In this document: piece after piece, positions 1-11,529 of the stretch
Position numbering within the stretch: position 1 is the first letter of the stretch
How the letters are laid out: every line of letters begins with the position of its first letter
Assembly: GCF_013368755.1 (NCBI RefSeq)
Contig: NC_049566.1
Coordinates: 2,480,001 to 2,544,000, forward strand
DNA from: Talaromyces rugulosus
Lineage: Eukaryota > Ascomycota > Eurotiomycetes > Eurotiales > Trichocomaceae
Direction of reading: 5' to 3'
DNA length: 64,000 nucleotides
Program-made: the position numbers and the translations under genes
The notes under the pieces: model-generated
Databases searched by the model: none
What the model saw: only the letters and a program-made list of their open reading frames with translations
What the model was told of the DNA's origin: nothing

Positions 1-3000
1 GTCTGCCCTTTAACACTCTTAAATTCTAGAAGAGGCTTCCCAGTCAGAGCAAGAGCAGACTCGGCTTTTTCTTTGAGCCCCTTAGCCTTTATTCGAGCCC
101 TTTCTCGATCTTTCTCCAGTTTCTTAAGCCGGTCGGAGAACTTCTCCTTATAATCTCCAGGAGAAGCGTCCATGACAGGTGTTTCCTTTTGATACCTGTC
201 ACCAGAGCCGCCACCAATAAAGAGAGCCACTAACAGCAAGCCAAGGGCCACAAGAAGATCTCCAAGAAGCTCCCCAGCGCCACCTCCTAGAGCACCTAGC
301 AAGCTAGCCTGCAACCCATCAAGTGCTTGTATATCAGCTTCAGCACCATTTTCAAGATCCTTGATCTCATCATTAATTATTTCCTGAGCACAGTCCTTGA
401 GGTTTTGAGCCTTGACTTTTGAATACTTCTGCCGGCAGACGAGAGAGGCAATTAGCTTTGGCCCAAAATGGTCGAGGGTTATGACAGAGATGATCTTAAA
501 AAAGTCATCTGGACGATTGAGAATGGCCTGCCCAATTGCTTGCAGGTTGTCTGCAATAGCCTTGAGAAGGAGTTCTTTTATTCCTGCATGGCTAAAAGGA
601 CCCTTGAGGAATAGGCCGATATCCGGCAATAAAAAGTCCAGCAGATTTAGCTCCAGCATAGGGACACTGATATTGTAACTCCAAACCACTCGGAGGCTCA
701 GCAAACCGTCCTTAAAAATCGGTGTTTTCCCAGCTGGGGATGAGATCTTCCATTTGAACTTGGGCACAATGAACTCCTCGAAGACCAGACCAACCAGCGC
801 TTCACATTCGCAATCCTTTGACTGGAACTTGCTTGCTATTTCAATTGCTTCATCAATGCGTGGTCCATCCTCTGGCTGCCAAGGGAAGTCCCAATCTTCA
901 AATACCCACTGACCATCCCGGTACCGAATCGATACGAATGGGTTTTCTTTGTCTTTGACTCGGAATATCCGGCCATGATAGCTCGCGGGTTTGTCATTAG
1001 ATCGTGACGCAGGTTGGTATGACAGGGAGAGATTGAGATTGATTTCTTCGAAGAATACCACGTCGCTGCTGATTGAAAATTCCTGATGACAAAGAAGATT
1101 AGTTTTGAGGTTTATTATGAGACATCTAAGAGATCTCTCACCTTTTTACCCTTTTTAGCTGTGATAGCAAGAGAGGTGTGTGCCAGTTTGATAAATGCCA
1201 GTTCAATGGGCTCCTCCAGCACACCTTTGATACTAACACCTGAACGTTTGGGGAGGATATTGACTAGGACTTGAAAGTTTACATCAAGAAGTTTTAGATT
1301 GGCCACGACGTTGTAGCCAGCAAGATACTTCTTCTTTCCTTTTGATGGTGACCACTTATTCTCAAAGGCAATTTCCTTTTTGGCATAGTACATGGAGCCT
1401 TCAATTAGTTTTATATCAGGATAATCCTCTGGCCATGACCCGGGCATTTCATCTGCCGCACCTGGCTGGATAATGCTGCCAAATAGTCCCTCAGGGCCTT
1501 GTACAGCCAGCTGTTTGAACTCGACAGCAACAACCTGTGGTACACCATTGCTGAAGATTATTCTAGCTTCCAGATTCTTTATCGGGGATTGATTTGCAAA
1601 AGCAGCCTGACCGACGATGCTGAACTGACTGTTCAGCACCTTCCCCTTCTCGTATGTGATTTCCCCGGATACAGACTTCAAGAAAAGAGTGACGTTGAAC
1701 ATTTCCCCAAAGGGGTTTTTAACTTCACTTGTATTGTCAGATCCGGACTCCTGAACAGAGAATGTTGTCTTGTTCGATGTGATGGCTACACCGACATCCA
1801 TGGAATAGTCCACTCCCTGTCCACCAAGGTCTAGAAAGCTTAATGTACCTTCCAAGTTGATACTCTGCTGGCCTGTGGAATGATCTTTGCGGTACGTTCC
1901 ACTGGCTTTGTCGATTCTCAAAAACTTGTCTAGAACATAGAGATCGTAGATCACAATCCCATACTCGCTTAGCTTTGTTGAGATCATTCCATAGAAGGCG
2001 ACCTGAGGCATTTGCTGAGGCTTGGTCACGGATCTTAGTGCTTGTGACATGGCGCCTTCGCCTCCTAGTCGAATGCCAGCAAATACCCAGAATCCTTTAC
2101 AAAGATTCTGCTGGTTTGGAATCATGAGTATTGGCTTTGTGATGGGAGCTGAGGGAGGGAAAGGTTGAAAGGTTGAATCTGAAGATGAAGACTCTTTGGC
2201 ATCAGGCTCGATATCCTCATTGATATCAGCATTAAACTCTCTGACCGTGCCGTCATACGAAATGATTCCTGCTTCGATAGGCGCAAGGTCGAAGGCTGCA
2301 TCGACATCAGAGGAAAATGATGGAGACATGGTAATTAGGCTCTGGATTGATGGCGATTGAGCATACACAACATATTCTCGTTTACCACAGGACCTTTTGC
2401 CCTTCCGTGTGAAGAAAAGCACTTTGCCTAGGCCAGCAATCTCTCCACGTAGAATCATGCGGAAGTTGGAGGCTTCTGTAAAATCAACATAGAGCTGAAT
2501 AGATGCAGTCTCCTCGAAAGACAACTTGGTTGATACATTTGGAGCAATGTCTTTCAGCGGAATGCCGGTAACCTGATGGATTAACTGCTCAAGGTCTCCT
2601 ACTGAGTCTCTTGATGATATACTGCTCCTTTTCAGGCTTGCTCGAAGGATTTTGGTGGATCCGCGTTTGATCGATAGACTGGCACGGAATTCGTCTATTG
2701 ACTGAAGACGGTTCAGACTCAAGGCACCCGTTATAGATACCTGAATTTCAGTCTTTCCTTGGGATTCTGCTTTGACCTGTTTATCCTGGCTGGGTTTCTC
2801 AGCCCTGAAATCTAAGCCTAACTGGTCTAAATGAATATCCGCTCCGTCTAGAGGTAGACCCCATTTAGACTTTCCCCAACCACTTATCTCAATAGACTGA
2901 TGTCGGATCAAAATAACAGATATACTCAACAGAGGAATTTGTGAGGGAACTTTCGGATCGCTTGGCTTTTCGTAGGACTTGGGAGGCAGAAATTTGTCGA

Positions 3001-6000
3001 GTAGTTCCTCGTAGTCAATAGGTCTGTCCGTGTCAGGCAGGTTTTCGTTCAACTCGAGCAACCCCTTGAATATCTCACGGCCATCTTTGTCTTTTTGGAA
3101 CCCGACTAGGACCTCACTCTTGAGCTTTCCTTGTTGGTTCTGCTTGCGACACCCGAGATGGGCGAAGACATGCCCGGTAGATTCAGGTTTGTTGTTGTTA
3201 TCGCGATACTTCCAGTGCAGACTGAGTTTGTACAGATGAATCTTGACCTCATCTCCGAGGTCCAATATGTCGATCACCTGATCGGATTTAATGTCTGCGT
3301 CAAATTCTAAGAGCTTTGACTTTGGAACATGGGCTGACTGAAGACCATAAACACCACGAATAGCTGTCATCTTCACTCCATCTAGGGACCTGCAGCCCTC
3401 AGGTAGGTCATACTTTGGTTTTGGTAGTCCTTTCCCATCTTTCCCGCTGTCGGTTTGACTTATATCTGTTAGACGAAGGGGCTTGTCTTCATGGGGAAGT
3501 AATTTGAATACGAATTGTCGAGAGGGGGAGTTCTCATAGGATAGATTAATATCAACGGGAACCTTGCCGCAAAGTATCTCGCCTTTGAATGACACTTCTG
3601 GCTTAGTGCGCTGACCAGTCACTTCAGGTGGCTGCCATAGGAGAGATAGCTGCAGCTTTTGGACCTTGAATGGATCGATATTCAGTGTGTCTGCGGGATC
3701 GTAGTCGATTTCAATAGCCTGGAGCCAACGCTTGGATTTTCCAGAATTAGAATCATCAGAGGTCCAGACACAGACAACGCGTACTGTGAAGAAAGCAGTC
3801 TCTTTAAATTTGGGTGTTTCGGGGGGTGCCAATTTATTAACATGTTCATCAGCGAGATTGCGCAGCATTGAACTGACTCTATCGCCTCGGACATTGAGCT
3901 CGAAAAGGAGGATATTCCCTTTCTGGGCTTTGCGGAAGAGAAGTGTACTCTCTAGTGATAGATCATTGATGAAGATATCGACTGCAGCAGACGCCAGAAT
4001 CTCGCGGTCTTTTTGTTTCGGATTTTTTACCTGTAAATCGAATCGAAGTAGCTTCATGCCGAGAAGACCAGGAACAACCTCCCATTCTTTATCTGATCTG
4101 ATAGAAAATGCAATTTGATCTAGTCCCCATTTGTTGGTTTGTTTGTCCTTGCGCACCTCCAAGGTACATCCGACATTTGTGGAAGGCTGTATCTGTTTAG
4201 GTTGCAGGGGAAAGTCCTGCGGTATGGTACTGTGATCTGCAGTCTCGAGATCTTTGCCACCAAAAGCAGAGAGGCTTAGGACTAAAGATGGAGATAGTGG
4301 CAGTTGCTGTTGACTGTCTTCTTCCACTCTATCCTTGCTGGTACCGCCACTGGAAGTCGCCATGAGACGGGCCGTGAAGCTACTTTCCTCTTTCTGTTTT
4401 GTAAAGCCCGCGCAGACGACTATATAATAGCCAGGATCTCCAGAGGAAACATGAAGAGCTCCTTTAACTTCGATCTGGGTGGTCGATGAATCATTTGGCT
4501 GGTTACTAGACGCGGGCATCACGAGAGCATGCAAAGATATCCCCTGCAAATGGAGCCCGTCGAATATCTCCCAGCTTCCCTTGACATCTAGATATGCATG
4601 CGCAAAGACAAGGGAAGTCTTTGTCTCGGATGTCTCATCTTCTGTCTTGGTAACCTCCTTTTCGGCCATCTTGAGACTCACTCCAGCCGAAGCAGACTGA
4701 AACAATGCGGATACATTTCCTCCCTCGGCGGGAAGCGATGTTGGAAGCTCCCATCCCTCTATTTGAGGCTTCAAGTTTTTCATCGCTGGTTCCTCGAAAA
4801 GTTTTTTGGGGGGTACTCCAACGCTCGCCTGAGGTTGAAGTGTGGCGGAAACGTGGACGAAAAACTCCTTGATCTTGTCCTCCTTTCGACCAGCAACCAG
4901 AGCAAAGAGCGTGAAACTCTTAGATAGTTTTAAATGCCCATATGCATAGCTTTTTAACGTCCCGATCCCTGTTTCGCGGTCTTTGGATGCCTTGTAGGAT
5001 ATCAAGAGTCCCATATCATGAATGGAAATGGTTTCGGTTAGTTTCCATCCATTATCAACACCAGCAGACCGAGCGACGAATTCGACTTCGCGAAGATGAG
5101 AGTCCTTAAATGAAATGTTGCACTTCCTCTCAGTTCCGTAATATGGAGATGAAGCCATCCAAAAGTCGACGGGACAATCACTTGGGGCTGCGGTAGAATC
5201 AAGTGCCTCGGCCAATTCATCTTTAGTTGGGACCTTCTTGCTTTTGTCGCCATCGACGGTGTGAATCCGTGGATTTGAAAGAATCCCTGTAAAAGAACAC
5301 GACTGGGTATTTTTGATATGGCAACGGATGTGGAGAACTCCAGAATCGTACTGGACTGTTCCCTCCAGCTGCAAGTTGTAGAGATAGATCATGCCTGTGA
5401 GCCACCCCGAGACTTTCAGCTTGTTTGAGTCGAGCTGATCTGGTGTGGGGTTTTCTTTCTCGAGCGCCATAAGTCTCTCACCGTTCTCGGGGCGTCTCAG
5501 GGCTGCGTCTTCTTCAAAATCATCCACCTTCAAACCATGACGGGAGACCAAAATAACAGCGCCCACATTTCCAATCAGCAGCTGTGGGAATGGCGCCCAC
5601 ACTCGTTCAATCTGAACAGCTGCTCGAACGTGTCTCAGAGCCCATTTCTCCCCCTTTCTCTCCAGTGATGCACCAAGCTCAAATGCCCATGAGTTATCAT
5701 CCTCCAAGTCCAGGCTCGGGGGTGCTTTCACTAACTCTGGTGAGAGATCAGCAGCATTTTCGTCAGCAATGAGATTTACTAGTTTTGCTGGCTGGACGCC
5801 CTGTCCAGCTGCAACTTTGCATTTGAAGGCAAGAAGGATGTCCCCCTTTTTCACAGAAAGCGAGGTCACTACACCGATAATGACCTTGGAAGGATCCTGC
5901 AATGACACGCGTCCCGCAACCTCTAGCTGTGCTAGGAATGGATCTTTGTCACTTTTCTTTGAAAAGTGCAGCCTTGCTGTTCCTCTTTCAAGTCTAAATT

Positions 6001-6763
6001 TTCCTGGGAGAATATTCCAATCAAGCTGTGCAGATATCCTGATTTCGAACTTCTTGAGATAGAAGGTCTTCGATTCGGCGGTTCGAACAACAATCAGTTC
6101 AGCTCCGGCAGCGTCGGCCGTATCTTCCAGTAGACCAGCTTTCTCGACTAGATGTTGGGAGTCCTTCTGCGTAGCTGGGGTTTCACATGTTAATTAAATT
6201 CACTTGAAATCGTGAAATACCATACTATCTTTGCTGTTTTGATCACCATTTGTGCATGCCTCAACCAGTCCTCCTGTGTCGATGACTCCAACAGAGCTTG
6301 AAGCTTCAATCTTTAGGACAAATTCGATATCACGCCCCTTTTGTATAAAAGGGATTCTTCCAGTCACGACAGCTTTGTAGTCCCTGACCATCATATAGGC
6401 ATTGATCTCAACACTGAGAATAGCTGTCCTCACCCAGCAGAGTCAGTACATAGGGCAACCTATCTAAAACATAGAAGCCCTACCCGGTGTCTTCCTTGAC
6501 GTGTTCACATAAATCTTGAGTCTGACACCTTCAAGCTTGAAACCTTTGAATATCTCCCAGTCTCCCTTGAGATGGAAAACCGCCATCGCTGAAACACTGT
6601 AGTCAATGCTCCATGAATTATTTGCCTCAAGCTGATCTTTAGGTAGATTCAGTTCGCTTTCTAGCTTGTCCATGATGCTCCCAAAACTTTCGCGTAGGGA
6701 GTTGCCCTCATTTTCGATGATCGAGCCGTTGGGCTCTTGACTGGGTGTATCAGCAGAAGCCAT
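1..6763 (-). CDS. Giant repetitive beta-rich protein, 3'-truncated by the window edge
   Basis: Four exons on the minus strand: 6763-6484, 6423-6226, 6174-1142 and 1082 to beyond position 1. The three introns are 60, 51 and 59 nt with phases that agree, giving at least 2,197 residues. I do not recognise a named domain with confidence; the architecture recalls the very large fungal/bacterial proteins labelled DUF6603 (from memory, weak). The chain looks like an array of beta-rich modules: the phrase W-[EK]-x-x-x-G-[LF]-x-L-x-[GS] recurs (GDWEIFKGFKLEG, GSWEIFDGLHLQG, KEWEVVPGLLGMK), each followed by alternating hydrophobic strands. Near the C-terminal end of the visible part is a Gly/Leu-rich hydrophobic stretch (GDLLVALGLLLVALFIGGG), then a charged, probably coiled-coil region (KLKKLEKDRERARIKAKGLKEK type). 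Start: MASADTPSQEP at 6763 is preferred; an in-frame ATG at 6847 would add 28 residues resembling a signal peptide. It is divergent from the metallo-beta-lactamase gene at 7592. Function unknown. Confidence 0.75.
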
Positions 6764-6904
6764 ATTTGGTATTATGAATAACAGTCGAAAGATGGAAAGG
6801 GTGAAACATAACATAAAAACAGTTTCTCCGCACCTGTTAGTGCCCATACCCTCTTCTTGATTAGAATATCATTTAGCAAACCCTCGCCTGCCGGTGCCAG
6901 ATTG

Positions 6905-7179
6905 CATCAACTCGTGGGATACTAACGAATAATCCATCGCTGTTGATCTTGCCTTCCTCGTATATGCCAGTCCTTTTCTCGTCACATCACACGAACCAAG
7001 CTACCGCTTATTAATGCCCACTCAGCTGTCTTGTCTGTCGTCGTGGAACGAAGCCAGATCGTGGTCCATGCATCGAGGACTATTAGTGGCTCTCCAAAGG
7101 TCCACTTTATGCACGTTTCAGCTGAGGTTGTTATCATCTCAACTTGACTGGAGCCACATACCCCTCTCATGTTCGCCAA
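6905..7179 (-). other. Coding-like fragment upstream of the giant gene
   Basis: The minus strand holds an open stretch (7179-6982) reading EPLIVLDAWTTIWLRSTTT then DKTAEWALISGSL. It resembles the strand-turn-strand pattern of the giant protein's own modules (GISLHALVMPASSNQ then STTQIEVKGALHV). A second short segment at about 6965-6925 reads TGIYEEGKINSDGLFV. I could not join these to the downstream exon 1 with in-phase splice sites, so they may be decayed 5' exons or a relic of a further module rather than expressed sequence. Confidence 0.3.
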
Positions 7180-7591
7180 TCAGTTTCGCCAACTGAATAC
7201 CCTTTTTTCAAGCGAAGTTGTTAGAGTAGGGACTCACGATGTGATTGGAGAACATTCACTTGATCACTCACAATAGGCATTATGGTTTGATAAGCACTGT
7301 GTGATTTGAAATATTCAACTCGGTCAAGAAAAGCGACTCGGATACAATGATTATATTCAACAGCCGAGTGATCGGAGAATTTTGACTACAAATTTACAAG
7401 TTACTTTCGTGAGATAAAATAGATCCACAAGGCCCAAACCTCCGCCCACCGATATTTGTGCACCTGCCGTGGGATCGATTGATGATTCTCATATTCGATT
7501 TCAAAGATACTACACGTCCCGATCCACTCAACCATTGAACCCAATTTAAATTCGGTAAACTACGTGAACGTTGAATTAGAGAGCTTTCATA
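7180..7591. promoter_or_regulatory. Divergent intergenic region between the giant gene and the MBL gene
   Basis: No convincing open frame lies here. The two flanking genes are transcribed away from each other, so this segment, with the decayed-looking 6848-7179 stretch, must carry both promoters. Several short words recur (gtgattgga, tcactcggtc-like), but I see no clear TATA box. Confidence 0.4.
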
Positions 7592-9956
7592 ATGAATCAA
7601 CCAAAACCTTCAAATAATTCATCAGGTAACTGGGAGCTTCTGGATCGGGTGAGTAAAAGAATTTTTTTATTCGTCGTGTCCATTCCTAACTAATTGCTAT
7701 CTTCTATAGCCTATAGGCCAGGTCACTGTGTTCGATGGGGGTAAGTCATCTAGTTCACCCTCTCGTTGTATTGCATTATCTCTCCAAATCATGCACGATA
7801 GCGTGGGTCTGAAACAATCATCTTTTTGAGAGTGATAAGCAATACAATTCAAGAGATCATGACTTATTTCTGGCTGATTATACAATAGCACATGGTGACT
7901 GCAACCTGATTGACTTGTGCCAATTCCCTCCGGAAGAAAAAAACAGAACACATAAAACGCCTCTCTGGCGCCGGATTTTAATTGACACTGGTGCGAAAAA
8001 AGAAGTGCTTGCTAAAACAGTAGCCACCGCAATACGTACTCATCCTGTTCCTGCTGTAACCAAAACAGACGCAAGCAGACACGAAGTGCCGCCGCTCAGG
8101 GAGATGCAAATCACACACTTTGATGACGACCATATCGGAAATGCAGGGTATATCATGAAACAGCTAAAAGACCATATGCAGCATGAACGAACAAAAGATT
8201 GCGCATACGAATGCGAGCTCGTAATGAATATTCTTCCTCCACCCTGGCCTACCTTCAGGGTAAGGTTTATGGGGGCCACGCGCCTTTCTGATCCTGAGAA
8301 GAATGACCAGATCTTTCTCAAATTCAACATTGAGGGCCTTTCTGAATGGGAAAAAACACTGGCAGATCTGCATTTCGCTGTTGGTATCGACATTTACCAG
8401 GACAAGGAGAGGTGTTTGATTCTCCAGGACCAGAAGGATACTGTGGAGGCAAAAGTTACGCTAAGAAAGATTGTCCGTGAGCTGCAAAAGATTCTGAAGA
8501 AGGTCCAGAATGAAAGTCTTTGTCTGGAATTTCTCCTGGAAGTGATCTGGACGGTAGGAATGCCGGGTATCGTCGACGGGATGATAGGCGACGGGATGAA
8601 ACGGCATGAATCTGTTTCCTTTCCAGTCGAATTTAATTATGAGCTCCTCGCACCGCTTGTTATACATACACTTAAAGTTGGTAATTATTTGGAAAAGGAA
8701 AAGAACCTTTATAAAAAATACGGAAAGATAAGGGTCCAGGGACCTCTGGGTACGCTGCTCTTCAATCCTTTTTCTCATTAATACTCTTTACCCAATTACA
8801 TGACAAGATTGCGACTCAATTTAAAAGCATGTATGAGATACTGACACTCTTCTAGAACAACCGGTTAATCAGAACCCCAAAGTTCATTATAAGAATTCAA
8901 TCAATAATTTGATGGTGGCGATCCGAGAAGTCAACGTATCCCGGGAAAATGACCCTAACCTTGTGAGAGAGGTAAAACCTGAAATAGGTATATTTACGCG
9001 CACCTCCTGGTTTTCCGACATTTAAACTAACCCTCATTTTGCAAATTTAGGTCAGAGAACGGGCATGAAGTCTCTCATCCAACAGACAGTATCACCTCTA
9101 CCTTGTATCCGGAACGAATTGATCAGATCCATGCTTTCAAATACGTACAATATCCAGAACCAGATTGATTTCGAGAAAAACCTTGAAAATCGAGCTTCTG
9201 TTGTTACCATTTTTGCCCGGAAAGATCTCATAAGCAACTATAACAATGGCCCAGTTAGTATGCTATTCACTGGGGATGCATTTGATCAGCCATGCGATAT
9301 CCAGCGATCCATAGCCAGCTGGAACGTCGGAACAGGAACAGGGGATGAACCAAAATACTTTAATGTTATCAAGGTAACCAAGCGCTTATACGTCTGTATA
9401 TATCTTTCTTGGCTTAATATTAACATCCTACCACAGATACCACACCACGGTTCGAATGAAACCGTGAACAGTGATTTCTACAGGATCTTCCGGGCTGAAG
9501 TCTATATCATTTGTGGCTCGCACCACATGCATGGCAACCCCAAATTCTCGACTCTGAAAGCAATAGTCTCAGGATTCCAAGGAAATCAAGTGAGTCAATC
9601 CTATCCAAGATTCATTTTCTTTCTTCAAATTTTCAACATTGATGATCTAACAAGATGATCAGCGTGGTAGTCGTTTACCCTTTCGACTTTATTTTTCCGA
9701 TCCAAGGATAGATGAAGATTCTCGAGGAGAGAAGGAACGCCCAAGTCCAATCAAAAAGATCATGCTGGACTCAGACCTTAAGCCTGATGAAGAGAGGCGC
9801 AACTATGAGGCTTATAAGCTGGAGCCACGACCAGACCAAGACAAAAGTGTTTCTTGGGGTTCGATACTCTTTTCGATGGATGAGACAGGCAATATGATGG
9901 ATAAGCCTGGACATGGGTGGGAATACATCTCCCTTCACAGTTTCGTTAAAGATTAA
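7592..9956 (+). CDS. Metallo-beta-lactamase-fold hydrolase, ComEC/Rec2-type
   Basis: Seven exons: 7592-7648, 7710-7740, 7889-8749, 8856-8987, 9051-9373, 9437-9589 and 9663-9956. All phases are consistent and give 616 aa. The metal-site motifs appear in the canonical order: FDGAHGDC (residues about 27-34), equivalent to the FDVGQGD start of ComEC-type domains; THFDDDHIGN (about 105), the H-x-D-x-D-H form seen in ComEC rather than H-x-H-x-D-H; LFTGDAFD (about 433), supplying the next metal-ligand Asp; and IPHHGSN (about 470). The roughly 310 residues between motifs 2 and 3 are far longer than in the minimal fold, so a large insertion is present. No signal peptide or membrane helix is visible. 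By family it should be a metal-dependent hydrolase; the substrate (nuclease, phosphodiesterase or other) cannot be read from sequence. It is divergent from the giant repetitive gene, suggesting shared control. Confidence 0.82.
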
Positions 9957-10927
9957 GATCCTTCGAATGATTGCCAAGTTTATGACTGTGAATATATAAA
10001 GGGTTGTCCCTGGCCTGCGTCAGCTTACTGATTACGATGGATCTAGTTGTCTTTAATAGGCTATATTTGTTAGTTAAAAGCAGGCTTAGCGGGCATGTAA
10101 AGCCTCAGAAGATTATATGATTATTGTTGTAAGGTAGAAATTGAGGCTATTAGAGAAATTTCTTATATGCGAGTGCGGTATCTTATTCAGAAAATAGATT
10201 ATATGACTATATTTTCCAACCAGTATACCAATATATTTCTAAAATAAGAGTAAATATAAAACTGAACTAATTGCTTAATTATATAATAATACAAATAAGA
10301 TCCACCGCGATTCACATCATGGTGACGAGATTGTTCAATAGTTTGACAGGAATAATCTCATTTAAGTCTTTATTCTTTTACATGTAAGATAATATTTTAA
10401 ATTTCATAGGTATAGTTTAGAAAGTTATTTTTTTTTTAATTAAATAGTATATAGCAAGAAAAAATATAAAAATTTGTGGGTAGACTGGATTACGCGTTTT
10501 CTTTGAGCGACATTAGTCTCACTCAATCCTAGACTTAGTCCCCTAGTTACTCACGAGATTGTCTTGTTTCTTTTTCTACTTATTTGTCCGCTGGTTTTTG
10601 TTTGATTCTAAACCTAAGCTTCGAAATTTGTCTTCTCACTCATTCATTGGACACAGACGGTATGAGCTAATATAGACCACCGCATCATACGAGGCTACGA
10701 AATTCGTACGATGTACAACACGGTATAGACGCAACAGATACATCTTTTGTCAGATAAGGCTCAATGAGATAAGCCTTAAAACAAGTACTTGTAATTGAAT
10801 CACGTTACAAATCGACAGAGTGATCCTCCTCTCTCAACACTGGCAAGAATTAAAATAAAACACGGGTTTCGAACACTTCCCTCTTCGAGAATTTGTTAGG
10901 TAAGCGAGCCACGGACGTAACTACCCC
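9957..10927. other. AT-rich gene-free stretch
   Basis: No supported gene. Positions about 10060-10470 are strongly AT-rich with many TpA steps, which fits 3' UTR plus RIP-affected or non-coding DNA. Positions 10480-10920 have a more normal composition and probably contain the promoter of the small Cys-rich gene. Confidence 0.5.
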
Positions 10928-11149
10928 ATGACAATGCTGAATATTTCAAAGATGTGTTTCTATGACCAGAAAAGATTCGCTTGTGGGGATTGGAAATGGA
11001 CACACTTTGCTCACCAGTGCAGTTATGAGAACCGCAGTGGTGAGACTTGTGGGATGAAATTACTCAACCGAACAGAATACGATTCCCATGATTGTCGACT
11101 ATGTAAAAAAAAATCCAAGCCTAGGTTCGTCGACGACAGTGAGAACTAG
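10928..11149 (+). CDS. Small cysteine-rich protein, possible zinc-binding knuckle
   Basis: A 73-residue single-exon frame beginning MTMLNISKMCF. The core has regularly spaced Cys/His: ACGDWKWTHFAHQC, GETCGMKL, then HDCRLCKKK. The CGDW...HC...GETCGMKL...C..C layout is, as I recall it, a recurrent family of short, nearly always uncharacterised proteins in Eurotiomycetes. The ligand spacing suggests one or two bound zinc ions, and the basic tail (KKKSKPR) might contact nucleic acid; both points are inference. The start could also be the Met nine codons in (MCFYDQ). It is isolated, with no obvious operon-like partner. Confidence 0.55.
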   Translation: MTMLNISKMCFYDQKRFACGDWKWTHFAHQCSYENRSGETCGMKLLNRTEYDSHDCRLCKKKSKPRFVDDSEN

Positions 11150-11529
11150 AGCAGCTGGGACGTTGGAATCGTGAGGGCAGCGGTCTGGTAGCAACAATTA
11201 GACGCTCACAACAACTAGTCAGCGATCTTGGAAAAGGGATATCCCAGCTACAAAAGCGGCGGTACAAGGAGCAAATTCTCTTTTAGATCAAAAAGAAATC
11301 GCAATGTCCACAAATACTCAAGCGGAGTATCGTTGAGGACGAGACCAGCAGCTAAAATGGATTCCGCGCAATTCCGATGATTCTAGTTGTCTGCTTCTCA
11401 AATAGCTGATATCTGTTTGAACTTGTGGGTTCGTCTCTTGTGTGTCTTACTGAAGTAATGGATGTTGGAAAATAAGTTGATACAGTTTGGTATATATTCC
11501 GCAACATGGTAATGACATAAAAGTTCAAT
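11150..11529. other. Convergent intergenic region
   Basis: This lies between the 3' ends of the small Cys-rich gene (plus) and the RING-like gene (minus). I see no open frame with coding character; it presumably holds both 3' UTRs. Confidence 0.5.
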
